From Calendula officinalis (taxonomy: Eukaryota; Streptophyta; Magnoliopsida; Asterales; Asteraceae), in NCBI GenBank assembly GCA_963853835.1, contig OY970826.1:2030001-2094000 (forward strand): 64,000 nt of DNA. The letters are read 5' to 3'. Numbering within the stretch: position 1 is the stretch's first letter; each line of letters starts with the position of its first letter. Shown piece by piece: positions 46,239 to 59,377 of this stretch. The notes beneath the pieces were generated by a model, which did not search any database, had not been told where the DNA came from, and saw only the letters and a program-made list of their open reading frames with translations. The translations under genes and the position numbers were made by a program.

Positions 46239-47175
46239 TAGAGAATGGGCTGATCTCAACTTAGAAATTCATGGGGAATTTCTGTTCGTGTTATATAATA
46301 TTCTTTCGTTTAGTTTATTTTAATGAAGGAATCAACTCACATTTGGCTGATTTATTAGTTTAGTTTATGTTTTAATTTGATATATGTCAAATTGGTATCA
46401 AAGCTCTAATCCCGCGAGTTGTGAGAAGCTGGATTCACGATGACAAACGTAAATGATTTCGCGGCGCGTCTAGGTCTTTTGCAAGAAACGATTGAGAAAA
46501 TTAAGAACAACTCGATGAAATCTTGCAATCGTTGAAAACCATACAGTTGACTGTCATAATGTAATTGCAACCGCCACCGTACCGACGCCACCGACTTTGA
46601 CTACAGCCGCCAAGATACTATCTCCTCCCGGTTGTCACGACTGTAGCCACCATACTACCGCTCACTGGACTCAAATGTTGCCACCGGCCCACCATCCTAA
46701 ATCCTAATACCTCATTTCTAGGCACCACCACCAACGCCAACCGTACAACCACAAAATTCGTTAACGCTACCTTCCTCCACTACGTACACGAATGTTTTGT
46801 CCTTTAATTAGACTCACACAGTTTCCCAATACCCGTTGGGCAAACTGGCGAGTCTTTTGCCCTATTACAACTCGGGATGTATTTTAAAAATATTTGGGCC
46901 AACATTTTTTGTGCATATTTTGTGGTTTTACTTTGATCTATAAAACATGATTCTACAAATCAAAACATGGGATCCTGAAATCACTTGAAACCACACCTTG
47001 AGGACGAGGTGTTTTTCAAGACGGTGTAATGATACGATCTTATCATATTATGAATAGTTAGCGTTTAGGATTGTGAAAGACCGGATTGTGTAATATAAAG
47101 GGGCTGATCACTGCTTATAATTTCATGAGGAATTTTTATTAGTTTTGTTTAATAATCTTTCATTTAGTTTATTTT
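46239..47175 (+). mobile_element. Internally deleted Ty3/gypsy relic
   Basis: A primer-site-like TTGGTATCAAAGCTC at 46391 is followed by a short gag-like start (MTNVNDFAARLGLLQETIEKI at about 46440) that soon breaks. Near 46996 a GAGGACGAGGTGTTTTTCAA segment resembles the sequence that precedes the 3' LTR in gypsy elements. The stretches at about 46239-46320 and 47085-47175 resemble each other (GGGCTGATC..., TTTAGTTTATTTTAAT) and are probably LTR remains. Nearly all of gag-pol is gone. Confidence 0.5.
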
Positions 47176-47180
47176 AATAA

Positions 47181-47357
47181 GAGTAATGGTATTCGTGCTT
47201 ACTTTTTATGCCTACTTATGTGTCTACCCACTTGATCAATACATGTGTCAAATTAATAGATTATGTTCAAGAGAAAAATTAGTAGATTACACATGTCATG
47301 TTATCAAGTAGGTAGACACATAAATATAAAAAAGATAGGAATCAATATCATTTTTCT
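47181..47357. mobile_element. T-family MITE, copy 3
   Basis: Left GAGTAATGGTATTCGTGC then TATGTGTCTACCCACTTGAT; right ATCAAGTAGGTAGACACATA then ATCAATATCATTTTTC. Best-preserved inverted ends of the family (about 50 bp). Confidence 0.65.
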
Positions 47358-47996
47358 TTTAATTTGTAATGTTTAATTTGTAATTAAACATTAAACATTG
47401 ACAAAAAAGAAAGGAATCATTTGTTTTATTAAACATTATATTAGTTGTTTAATTAAACAACTAGCGAGAAGTTAGAAATATTACAATAAATTTACGTCAA
47501 CGTTATGTCTCTCTCCCAGTATTGTTGGTCGTCCCTCCACGATTTCATGTCCGACGCGTTGCCCCCATTGCATGAGCTATCAAAGGACGCATCCTCATGG
47601 TATTTTCAAGCAGGTTTGGTCACTCTGACGATCGATGTAGGTCGCTAGTGGTGTGTAATGGGACTTGTACATTATGCATGATAAGTGGTACATGTATTAA
47701 TAAAATCAATTTTAAGGTTTGGTCGTGAGTTTTTTTTAACACTACTGAGGTTGGTCAGGGTTTGTCATGTGTTTAGTTAAAAGAGAGAAAACTATCGTGA
47801 CGTTGATATGACATCAGTGAGGTTCACTACTACGCCCAATCTTACAATCATATTTTAGTTGGAAACTATTTATATTATTGTTTTTAATGTATGCCCTAGT
47901 AGTACACGTTAGATTGAATTTAATGAAGTGATTGTTTTCTAATATGTATTGAATGTATTGAATAATATTAATAAACTACAATTTCTATTATTTTAA
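47358..47996. other. Intergenic DNA
   Basis: No gene or repeat recognised. Confidence 0.4.
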
Positions 47997-48527
47997 AAGA
48001 TGTATTAAATACGATTTTTGATTTAAATAAAATTTGAAATAATGATCAAGATTAATCACATATTTTATGCATGAAGAGATATTTTGGTCATTTGATACTT
48101 ACGAAAATTATATCGATATTTTTTTTTTTCTTAAAATTATTTTATTTTATATTTTTTATTATATATTTCATTAAAAAAACTATATTATTTGATAATTACA
48201 TGATCACATGTGATTTAGTGTACAATCACATACAATTGTATCTTATGACATGTGATGTTTTACTAAAATCACATGTGATTCAGTATACAATCACATGTGA
48301 TTATCACATTATGTGTTATTAACGAATTACAAATAAAATTTTAAAATAATAATAATTAATTATTCTAAAGTAAATAATAATAAATAAATTTCTTATGTAA
48401 AATGACCAAAATACTTCTCCATATATAATATATGTGATTAATCTTGACTGTTATATATGATTAATCAATAGTTGATATTTTTCCCTTGATACTATATAAA
48501 AATGAAAGACTACCTTAAATACATCTC
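47997..48527. mobile_element. Palindrome-family element F (AT-rich member)
   Basis: Subterminal inverted blocks TCAAGATTAATCACATAT and ATATGTGATTAATCTTGA, and TTTTGGTCATTT / AAATGACCAAAA. The right end AGACTACCTTAAATACATCTC resembles other members. The centre has about six ATCACATGTGATT-type palindromes spaced about 23 bp. The left end (AAGATGTATTAAATACG) is worn and I found no duplication, so the start is uncertain. It lacks the CCACCGCCG blocks. Confidence 0.65.
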
Positions 48528-48688
48528 ATAAAACATAATTTATACTACAAAGCGTTGTTTATACTATAAGAGCATTGTTGTGGCTTGAGTCAAACACCCA
48601 CCTAAACAGCACATAAACATTACACATTTCACATTCACACCTCAAATAGCCTTCACTCATAACTAAAACCAAAACATTCATTTTGAAA

Positions 48689-49204
48689 TGTTGGGATATA
48701 AAGATATACACATTCTATTACAGATGCTGTAGTTGGTACTGATCAAGGTATATTGAAGTTAGTACTGATGGGGCAGAAATGCTATATACTACTGATGCTA
48801 ATCTTGGAAGTTACTACTGATGATGAATACTACTGACGATCAACAATTACTATTGATCATATTTATGGTGCTGATCGAGTCCGAGATTCTAGCTTAGTTT
48901 GTTATAGAATGTATATCTTGATGTATATTGATTGTAATCGATTCCTAGAATAGCTAGGTTAATAGTTTAGGCTTCAAGGACTATTATAAATAGTTCCTTA
49001 CGAATTGTAAACGTACGTGTGTATTGATCGATCAAATTAATATACATTGAAGCTTTTTGTGATTACTGTGTTCTTATACTTATTCGTATTCATTAACAGT
49101 ATTCATTGTTCTTAATCAATTAACATAAGTGTTGATCCGCTGCAACTTCTTATTGTTAGTAGATCTTAGATTAATTAATCTGTCTGGGTTAATCGATCCT
49201 GACA
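48689..49204 (+). repeat. R3 5' LTR
   Basis: 516 bp with several TACTACTGAT motifs; followed 2 bp later by the primer-binding site. Confidence 0.94.
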
Positions 49205-49206
49205 AG

Positions 49207-49218
49207 TGGTATCAGAGC
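49207..49218 (+). other. R3 primer-binding site (initiator tRNA-Met)
   Basis: TGGTATCAGAGC. Confidence 0.9.
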
Positions 49219-49288
49219 TCTAAGGTTCTAGATCTACGAATTAAGAACAACAAAAAGTTTCATACTTTCGATCTCATAATTGTTAATC

Positions 49289-51731
49289 ATGTCTGATAAC
49301 AATGAAAGCACTCAAGCTAACAAAATTCCCATTCTTACTCCCAACAACTTTGGGATGTGGAAAAACAGAATCAAGCAGTATATGCTTATTACTGATTATT
49401 TCATGTGGGAAGTTGTTATTGAAGGCAACAAAACCATTCAGACTCAAGCAGCAAGTTCCTCAACTGAAGTCGACAAACTCAAGTGTGAAAAAGAGAAGAA
49501 AGACAGAGGAATTGTACTCAAAGCCTTAAGCACTCTTTTGCTTGCTATTCCCAATGATTATCAACATCTCTTTGATGAATATGATGATGCAAAGAAGCTA
49601 TGACAGACACTGGAAAAGAGGTTTGTTGGCACAAAGAGCACCAAAAGAAACATAAAGTCTGTTCTGAAACAGGACTTTGAAAACTTCAAAGGCCAAAAGA
49701 ATGAATCATTATCACAAGTCTTTGATAGGTTCAACAAACTTATTGGTGAACTGAATCAAGTTGGTTACAAACCCGACAATGATGATGTAAAAAGAAAGTT
49801 TCTCAGATCTCTTGGTGAGGAATGGTCTATGTATACAGTCATATATAGACAAGGTGATGCTTTGGAAGAAAAAGAGCTGGATGAGTTGTACAATGAGCTA
49901 AGAGTGTTTGAATCTGAGGTAAGTACTATAACTCCAAATTTACCTTCAAACAATGCTGCTTTTGTGTCTAGTACAGGAACAGGTCAGGAGGCTATAAAGA
50001 ATGCAGGCATTGAAAATGTAGCAAGAGAATCCTTCTTCACTAGTCATGTGCATACTGCATTGATTAGTGAGGATTTAGAACAACTCAATCCTGATGATTT
50101 GGAAGAGATGGACATCAAGTGGCAGATGGCAATGCTGAGCTTAAGAACAAAAAGGTTTCTTAAAAGGACTGGAAGGCAAAATTTGTCTTACAACAAAGGT
50201 GATCGTGCTGGATTTGACAAGACCAAGGTCAAATGCTACAACTGTAGCAATTTGGGTCACTTTGCAAGAGAATGTCCAAACAAAGACCAGAGATCAAGCT
50301 ACAACAAAAACAGTACTTCCAATTCAACTGCATTAGTGTCTCAAGAAGGACAAGGATATGACTGGAGCTTTCAAGCAGAAGACCATGCACAGAACCAAGC
50401 TCTCATGGCATTCACTACTGATTCTACTACTGAGGTACATTCTAAATCTTGTACTCCTGAATGCATTAAGGCATATAAAGAATTAGAAAAACTTAATAAA
50501 GAAACACTTGAAGAGATGATTCTAAACAGAAATAGAAGAATTGAATATAATGGTTGTATAGCTGATTTAGAAAATCAAATTAAAATCTACAAAATAACTG
50601 ATCAAAAGATAAAAGATGAATTGCTACAAACCACTTATGAAAAAGAACATGTTGAATTAAAATTAAAAGAAACTTTGATCAAATTAGAAGAATGTCAAAT
50701 GGAATTAGAACAAAATAAGTTAACTATTAAAAAATTTGAAAGAAGTTCTAAAATTGTTAATGAATTAACAAGTAATCAAACCACTGAAAAAGTTGTGCAT
50801 GGAGTGGGATATCATGCAGTTCCACCTCCAACAAATTTTATCCCTCCTCTTAAATCAAGCACTGAAAGAATTTTAAATAATTTAAAAATCGAAAGTCAAA
50901 CTGAAACTGACACCAGTAATGAAACAAATGAATCAAATGAGTCTTCTGATGATGATCAAACAACTGAGTCAACTGATATAAGTTTTCACACAACACAAAG
51001 TCAAACTGAATCCCCAAAATACAACTCAGAAAATATACCAAAAATTTTAAGACGGGGAAATCAAAGAAACTTGAACCAGTTAAAAGAACAAAGAAAACCT
51101 GAAAGTTCTATCAACAAAATTAACATGCTTAATCTGCAACAAGGTTAACCACATAGCTAAAAATTGTCACTTCAATCCTATAAAAAGTCAAGAATTTGAA
51201 GAATTTAGAATCAACAAAGAAAAGGAGAAAGCTTTAAAATTAAAACAAACTAAAGAAACAAAAGCAAAAGAACTTAAAAAACCATGTGTTGAAACTCCCA
51301 AATTTGGAAGAACTGCACAAAGATTTGTGCAAAATATCAGGTATAAAAGTCCAAACAGAAGTAATTATTTCAAAAACAATGGAAAACAAAATCACTTTCC
51401 TCAATATTCAAAGTTTTCAAACACCAGTAGGAATTATTCCAGGTTTACTACTGGTAAAAACCCTAATTACAATGCTGTCTGGTATAATTACAGAAATACT
51501 ACTGACCATGCTCAAAACTCATATTACCCAAACATTACTGGTCCATCAGTAGTAAAATTTTCAAAAGCTAAACACTACGGGTATAAACCTAGATCAGTAT
51601 CAAACAAAAATACCAGTACTAATCAAACTACTAAGAACAAAACTACATATAAAGCTCATTCAGTTAGAAAAACTTACTCTTCAAAGGATGAACCCAAGAC
51701 AAAACAAGCTTGGGTTCCCAAAATTAACTAA
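49289..51731 (+). pseudogene. R3 gag (copia UBN2-type), one stop and one frameshift
   Basis: ATG 49289 starts a gag whose first 230 residues fit the copia gag polypeptide (NFGMWKNRIKQYM, then FKGQKNESLSQVFDRFNKLI). In-frame TGA at 49601-49603 falls where a Trp would be expected. A CCHC knuckle, CYNCSNLGHFAREC, lies at about 50234-50275. A long Lys/Glu-rich coiled coil follows. The frame ends at 51148, but a second knuckle, CLICNKVNHIAKNC, begins at 51126 in another frame and runs to AWVPKIN and a stop at 51731, so a frameshift lies near 51110-51125. Packages element RNA in intact relatives. Confidence 0.87.
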
Positions 51732-51745
51732 TCCTTTTACTTTAT

Positions 51746-53461
51746 GTGCAGAGTATCCAGATCCCTGAAGAAGGTAGAACATGGCATATTAATAGTGGAT
51801 GCTCTAGACACATGACTGGAAATCTTCAAATTCTTAGAGATTTCAAGTCTTTTGAAGGAGGATATGTTGCTTTTGGAGATAATCCAAGAGGAGGTAAGAT
51901 TACAGGTAAAGGTACCGTATCAAATGGTAAGATCACTTTTGATGATGTATTTTATGTTGCTGAGCTTAAATATAATCTGGTTAGTGTCTCATAAGTCTGT
52001 GATAAGAAGAACAAAATTCTTTTTATAGATGTTGAGTGCATCATTCTTTCTCCTGATTTTATTTTAGATGAAAAATTTATTGTTTTAAGAACACCCAGGA
52101 GAAACAATGTGTATTGCCTAGATATAGGGGGAGAACTCATTTCTTCAAATGAGATCAACTGTTTATATCTAAGGCAAACACAAATGAATCAGAACTCTGG
52201 CATAGAAGGATGTGTCACACAAATTTTAAAAATATGAACAATTTAGTCAAAAAGAATTTGGTAGTTGGTCTACCACAAAAAGAATTTATGTGTGATCATC
52301 ATTGTGTTGCCTGCCTTAAAGGTAAACAACACAAGACTTCTCATAAGACCAAAGCAATCAATTCTATTTCTAATCCTTTGCAGCTCTCACATATGGACCT
52401 TTTTGGACCTACAAATGTAATGAGTATTGGAAAGAAATAATACTGCCTTGTTATTACTGATGATTTTTCCAGATATACTTGGGTCTTCTTTCTTAGGACC
52501 AAAGATGAAACAAGTGAAATTATCAAGAATCTGATTGTAAAGCTGGAAAATACAAGAGATCTCAAAGTGAAAGCAATTAGATGTGACAATGGAACAGAAT
52601 TTAAAAAATACTAACCTAATTGATTTTTGTGATCTTAAGGGCATTGACAGGCAGTACAGCTCACCAAGAACTCCACAAAAAAATGGTGTAGCTGAAAGAA
52701 GATATAGAATCATCATTGAAGCAGCCAGATCTATGCTTGCAGATTCAAAATTACCAATAACTTTTTGGGCTGAAGCTGTTAATACTGCTTGTTATGTTCA
52801 GAACAGAGTATTAATAGTTAAGCCTCACTTTAAAACACCTTATGAACTTTTCAATAAAAGAAAACCACCAATAAGTTGTTTAAAATCATTTGGTTGTCCT
52901 TGTACCATTTTAATTACAAGAGAACAAATTGGTAAGTTTGACTGCAAAGCAGATGATGGAATATTTGTAGGATACTCAACTCAAAGCAAATCTTACAGAG
53001 TGTTCAACAAAAGGCTAATGATCATTGAAGAAAGTGTAAATGTATCCTTTAATGAAAGTCTGATGAATGAACAAGGAAATGGTCCAGATTGGTTGTTTAA
53101 CATTGATAATATAACCAAATCTTTTGATGTTAATTATGAGTTTAATACAGGAGATTCAAACAATCAAAGCCAACAAGTAGGACCATCATCAAGTGAAAGG
53201 CAAGAAATCATGAAATACATCTTAGTTCATACTGATCCCACAGTTGATACTGAGGACAGTAGTAACTCTGATAACCCTAGTTTCATTGACACCAGTAATA
53301 ACACCAACTATGAAGATACTACTGATCCCAGTAGTAACTCTGAACCTCAGAGTTTTGATGATGATCTACACAACAATGATGTCAATAACAACAATGACCC
53401 TCTTGAGGTCAATGGAGAGAATGTTACTATTGACACCAGTAGCAATGAAGAAGCTCCATAA
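51746..53461 (+). pseudogene. R3 protease and integrase, multiply broken
   Basis: The protease segment reads WHINSGCSRHMTG, where the catalytic Asp of the usual DSG triad is Asn, so the enzyme would be dead even if translated. TAA at 51992 stops it in the conserved LVSVS stretch. A frameshift near 52150-52170, a TAA at 52438-52440 and another frameshift near 52600 break integrase. The integrase finger (H...H, then CVACLKGKQHK), the HMDLFGP and DNGTEF acidic sites, and SPRTPQKNGVAERR are all recognisable. Confidence 0.87.
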
Positions 53462-55246
53462 AATGCAAACAATCAAGAAGAAACAGGGACAGATGGACAA
53501 TTTCCTGAAACCAATGAGTCAAATCTAGATACTCAAATCACTGTTGACAAAGTTCCAGGAACCAGAACTGAAAAGAATCATCCTTTGGACTTAGTCCTAA
53601 GTGATGTCAATTCAAACATGCAGACAAGAAGCAAATTTAATTCTTCATTAAATTCAAATGTTTGTAACATAAGTTTAATATCTAATGAATGCATATATGA
53701 ATGTTTCCTGTCACAGGAAGAACCTAAGAAGATTCAACAAGCTATGAAAGATTCAAACTGGATCATAGCAATGCAAGAAGAACTTCTTCAATTCAAACTA
53801 CAAGCGGTATGGACACTTGTACCTCTACCAAAAGGAAAAAGAGCCATTGGAACAAGATGGATCTTCAGAAACAAGAAAGATGAAAGAGGTATAGTGATCA
53901 AAAACAAAGCAAGACTTGTAGCCCAAGGATACACACAAGAAGAAGGCATTGATTATGATGAAGTATATGCACCTGTTGCCAGAATTGAAGCAATAAGAAT
54001 ATTTCTGGCATATGCTTCATACAAGAAATTCAAAGTCTACCAAATGGATGTGAAAAGTGCCTTCCTTTATGGGAAAATTGAAGAAGAAGTGTATGTATGT
54101 CAACCTCCAGGTTTTGAAGATCCAGAACATGATGACTATGTGTACAAGCTAGACAAAGCTCTATATGGCCTTCATCAGGCACCAAGAGCTTGGTATGACA
54201 CATTGTCTTCATACTTACTGAAGAACAATTTCAAGAGAGGTGCCATTGATAAAACATTGTTCACAAGAAAGGTCAAAGATGATATACTACTGGTCCAAAT
54301 ATATGTAGATGATATCATATTTGGATCAACAAATGATCAACTGTGCAAAGAATTTAAAGAATTGATGCAGATCAAGTTCAAGATGAGCTCAATGGGTCCA
54401 ATGAACTTCTTTCTTGGACTCCAAATCAATCAAAGATCAGATGGTATCTTGATCAATCAATCTAAATATGTCAGAGACATTTTAGAGAAATTTGCAATGA
54501 AAGACAGCAAAAGTGCAAGCACTCCAATGGAAACTCACAAACACCTACATCCTGATGTTGAGGGGGAGGATGTAGATGAACACCTTTACAGATCTATGAT
54601 AGGTTCTTTAATGTATCTAACTGCATCAAGACCTGACATTATGTATAGTGTTTGTGTATGTGCCAGGTATCAAGCAAGACCTAAGGAACTACACTTGCAA
54701 GCTGTTAAAAGAATCTTTAGATACTTGAAGGGAAAACCTTCTCTTGGTCTTTGGTATCCACATGCATCACCATTTGAACTCATAGCCTACACAGATAGTG
54801 ACTATGGTGGTGAATGCCAAGATAGGAAATCTACCACTGGTGGATGTCAATTCTTTGGATCAAGATTAGTGTCATGGCAATGCAAGAAACAAACCAATGT
54901 TTCAACATCAACTGCTGAAGCAGAGTATGTAGCTGCATCTGCCTGTTGTGCTCAAGTTCTATGGATTCAAAATCAACTTCTAGACTTTGGTATCTCTATC
55001 CTTAAAACTCCAATTTTTATAGATAATCAAAGTGCTATCAGTATTGTAAATAATCCAATAACACATTCTAAAACAAAACACATTGAAATAAGATTTCATT
55101 TTATAAGGGATTGCAATGAAAAGAAATTAATTAAAGTAGAGAAAATTCATACTGACAATTAATTGGCAGATCTTTTTACAAAAGCATTTGATGTAGGAAG
55201 ATTCAGCTTCTTGGTTAGCAGTATTGGAATGATTTTAATAAGTTAA
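53462..55246 (+). pseudogene. R3 reverse transcriptase and RNase H
   Basis: In frame with the upstream integrase end but separated from it by TAA 53459-53461. Contains the copia reverse transcriptase landmarks ARLVAQGYTQEEGIDY, YQMDVKSAFLYG, KALYGLHQAPRAWYD and the active site YVDDIIFG, then RNase H with YTDSDYGG, STTGGC, STSTAEAEYVA and a conserved SKTKHIEIRFHFIRD end. TAA 55160-55162 replaces the expected Gln just before LADLFTKAFD; the original end is 55246. The 530-residue open stretch is the best preserved part of R3. Confidence 0.92.
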
Positions 55247-55709
55247 TTCTCAAAAGCAAATCATTTGTAAAGTGTGATGTACAATTTTATTTATTTTACT
55301 ACTGGTTATTTATTACTACTGATCGTGTGTTACTACTACAACTTAGTACTGATAGGGTTTTTCAATAAGTATTAGGTTAAGTATAGAAACAATGATTACT
55401 ACTGATGTCTCTACTACTGACACTTAGTTACTACTGATCGACCGTTATCTGTACAATACATAAATTACAATACCGACCCTCATGAAAATAGCGGTTGGGT
55501 TATTATTCGAAGGACATTTCGGTCATTTTGCAGGCAAAGTCAAAAAATATAAATAGCAGATTGTGATTAGTTTAGCATTATCTTCTCCTCGATTCGATAA
55601 ACCCTACACTAAACCCTAATCTCTGCAAATTCCGATCAAAACCCTGCATCAGTAACAACTCAATTCCTTCCACAAATCTGAAATTCTTGCAAAAACGACT
55701 AAACTCTCT
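55247..55709 (+). other. R3 spacer between pol and the extra frame
   Basis: Non-coding, with at least seven TACTACTGAT-type motifs between 55298 and 55441. A TATA-like TATAAATAG lies at about 55549, which might serve a separate transcript for the downstream frame. Confidence 0.5.
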
Positions 55710-55745
55710 GTGAAATTTTCATCACCAAAGATCAAAATCACTCAA

Positions 55746-58700
55746 ATGGCAACCCTAAAATCTCTTACAATCAAAACCGATCTTAAATTTTCTGAATTCC
55801 ATAACATGTGTGCCTTCCTAAGAAATCTTGATGGCACAAAGGACTTTCGTCCTATAGTGATGTTCCTGAAGAACTCTCTTATCAAGTTTGCTTTAACAAT
55901 CAATCCCAGGGCATATGAACAACATCTTATTGACTTCTGGACAAATGCTGAACGAATTGAAGATTCCAATATGTCCAAGATCAAATCTGTTGTAGATGGA
56001 AAGTCTATCATTATCACTGAACAATCAATCAGACATCATCTTCAACTCAATGATGAGTCAGGTATGTACTATTTACCAAAGGAAGATCTTGTTGACACTT
56101 TACAAAAAATGGGGTATGAAGGAAGACTAGATATAGTTACTTTTTAAAAGGGTCTTCTTTCACCTCAATGGAAATTTTTAGTGCATACTGTTCAACATTA
56201 TATCTCTCCAAAAAGAAGTACTTGGAATGAGTTCAACAAGTCAATAGCTTCTGCTGTTGTTTGTTTGAGCACAGGACAAGTCTTCAATTTTTCAAACATG
56301 ATATTTGAGGGAATGCTTGGAAACCTCTCATCTTCAGAGTTTTTAATGTATCCAAGATTTCTAACTCATATTTTTAACTGTGAACTACAAAATCTTTCTA
56401 CACCTTAAAATATTTTTGTTACACCAGAATTAAACAAAAAGGTGTATGCTAATATGAGAAAACAGTTTAAATTTTCTGGAAAGGTTACTCCACTGTTCCA
56501 AAACATGATCTATGTTCAACCCCCTACAGGAGAAGGTTCAAGTCACCCAATTGAACCCCAACCAACTCCATCACTAAATATAGCCCAAACAGAACCCATT
56601 CCGTCCACTCAAATAAATGAACCCACAGATGTCCTGAATGTGTCCCAGGTACATGACATAAATCTCCAGAGTGCTACTCTTCACTCTGAGGAAGACCAGA
56701 CCATTGCCAAACAAATTTCTAAAACTTATAAAAGGAAGAAATCTTCCTTAAAGGACACCAGGGGATAAATTTAGTCACACCCCAGACTCCAAGAGTTGTC
56801 CTCCAAGGAGGATAGAGGGAATGAGGAAAGGGCTCTCACTACTGATGCCCCAAAGGTGGGTGCACATGCTAGTGAGAACATCAATAGGACCCAGACCTCG
56901 GCAACTCTAAGTGATGACTCAGAATTTGAGGAATTACTAAGAGGACCCCGGTGCCAAGAAACCACAAGGGGGGGCACTACAGCTTCTTCTAGGAAGAAGA
57001 GAGTGTCCAAACAACCCAATTTATCACCAAGAAGTGATAAGGGTAGAACAAAACAACCTGAATTGACGGATAGAATGGAAAACCTTCAAACCAATGTACT
57101 AAATGAGCCCAATGATCCACCCAAATGGGCTGAGGGCAGTATTAAACAAACTAAATTGACGGATAGGAAGGAAAACCTTAAAACCACTTTACAAAATTGT
57201 CTGAATATACTGAACAACCAAGGGAAAACCATGACCTACATGAAGCACTACATTAATACTTTGAACAGAAGACAGAAGAGGTTCGAGTATAGGCTTCAAA
57301 AGTAATCCAATTTGATCAGAAAATTACAAAGGAAGATTGCAGATAGTGAGGCTCAACAGGTTGAGATCACTAAGGGGGAGAAAGATCAAATCCAAGGGAT
57401 GATTGATCAATCAGTAGCCGCAGCAGCCCCCCTAAATCTGAAAGAGGTCCATGGTAAAACAGGTCAAAGTTTCAATGAAGACCTAAATAAAGAAAGGAAA
57501 AGTATGGATGAGGATATATTTGTGTCTGCAAATCAATCACAAACAGCAGACCAAATAAACTCTCCAGTTACTACTGAGGTCATAGAGACTACTGATCCAA
57601 TTGATATTACTGAGGCAAAGGATCAAGAGGTTGTTACTACTGGTCATGTTGAAGAAGTAGATACACCAGTAGTAAATGCTCCACAAGAAGAAATCATGGA
57701 TACTACTGATGCCCTAGCAGTAGTAACTCCAACAGCAACCTCACCAGTAGTAAATGAAAATCAACAAATTGTGGTATTTGAACCAGAAAGTATACCAGTA
57801 GCAACCACCTTGGTTACTACTGAAGATGAAGATGAATAAATACCAGAAGTACTTGAACGAGAACAGGTTATAATTGTAACAAAACCTCAAGCACCAGAAC
57901 AACCACTTGTCATACCTGACATTGATGACAATGTAAATTGGTATGAAGTTGATGAGTGTGAGCTTCCTCCACACCCCAAGATATTACCACAGAATGAAAT
58001 TCATTTATTCTCTCCATCAATTGTTCTACCAGAAGTTCCTGATATGAAGTACACTCTACCTCCACTTTCAGTCTATATTGGAAAAGGTAAAGAAATATTT
58101 AATGATGACTATCCAAACAGAGCTCTAGGTCATTACATGGTGAATAAAATGAATCTTGTAAGAAAAGAAAGGCTAGACAAATTAAAGGTGAAAAAGATCA
58201 GATATGCAAGAAAAGTTGCAAAGACTCAGGCTCTTGAAGATCAGAAAAAGGCTGAAGAAGAAAGATTAAAAAATCCTGAAAATCAAGAAGCTGAGGTACT
58301 AATTCCACAAATAGAAGGAGTCCTGGTAGAAAGTCAAAAGGCAGAGTTTGAAAGACAAAGAAAAATAGAAGAAGAACATCTCAACTGCCTTGAAGACTTA
58401 GTAGCAGAATGTAAAAGAGAAAAGGCTGGTCTACCAGACGATGTGTTTGAACAAAAGAAGAAGATGATTGACTTCCTAAAGTCAAAAGGGCATAGTGCTA
58501 AATCCTTTGGCAGGATGAAAATGATGACAATAGTAGATAAATATTGTACTGCCAAAAAGAGAGAACTAGCAGAAATGGAAGTAGAAGCTGAAAAAGAAAA
58601 AGTTTTGATTGAAATAGATCCCACAATAATTCTCTCCAGAACACCAATATCTAGTGAATCTTCATCAATTAAAAAGAGAAAAGAAAGTGAGCCTGAAACA

Positions 58701-59330
58701 GAATCAAGGAAAAAAAGAAAGCAAGAAATACAAGTATTTGATGCTCCTGTTGCTCCTATTGAAGATAATCCAATTATAAATTGGAGAATGGTTGATAATG
58801 CCATTGAAATTATAAGATAAGATAAATCAACCCAGAGATTCACTGGATGGAAACCAATGGTTATGTCTTGTAGTAGAGCTGATATTATTAAAGTCCTGAT
58901 CATAGGCAAACCAAGAATGACCAAGAAGTCATGGAAGAATTCAGGAGCTGGATACTTAACCAAAATGATTGATGCTGCATTTTATCCAGACAAATATCCT
59001 GAAATATTCACAAATAAAGAAAATATTTATGCTTGGAATGTACTCCCTACAGTAAACATGCACTTCTTTGAAAGATCAAGCAAAAATTGTGAATTGTACT
59101 TATATGAAAAAGAATATCCACATTCTGAAGAAACAATGTACCAGATATTTACAAATACATTCATGAAACCATATGATGCTGTTATGTTTCAAGAAAAGCT
59201 TAATTATTTTACAAAAAGAAACAGCAAATACATTATAGCTCAAAGAAAATTGCAAAATTAGAGAACTATTGAATGGAGACAAAGAAGAGCTAAATTGCTA
59301 GAAGAACAAAATGAAAAGAATGAAGAATAG
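55746..59330 (+). pseudogene. R3 extra 3' frame (additional ORF downstream of RNase H)
   Basis: One frame from ATG 55746 to TAG 59328-59330, nearly 1,200 codons, broken by stops at 56145, 56406, 56766, 56772, 57303, 57837, 58818 and 59259; no frameshift is needed. The first 230 residues are the conserved part (FHNMCAFLRNLDG, SIRHHLQLNDESGMYYLPKE, then PQWKFLVHTVQHYISPKR and FLMYPRFL). From memory, similar sequences are common in Asteraceae gene sets under unrelated names such as synaptobrevin/longin-like protein. The middle is Thr/Glu-rich low complexity, followed by a Lys/Glu coiled coil with KKRKESEPETESRKKRKQE, a likely nuclear-localisation signal. There is no signal peptide or membrane segment, so it is not an envelope protein despite its position. 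Function unknown. Confidence 0.75.
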
Positions 59331-59367
59331 AAGAAACTTGATTAATTGAAAGAGAATTAATAAGTTT

Positions 59368-59376
59368 AGGGGGAGA
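59368..59376 (+). other. R3 polypurine tract
   Basis: AGGGGGAGA, 1 bp before the 3' LTR. Confidence 0.85.
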
Positions 59377-59377
59377 T

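Noticed and set aside
55746..59330. Envelope gene of a plant retrovirus-like Sirevirus
   Set aside because: Position fits, but no signal peptide, membrane segment or fusion-type region is visible; lysine-rich nuclear-type C-terminal part instead.
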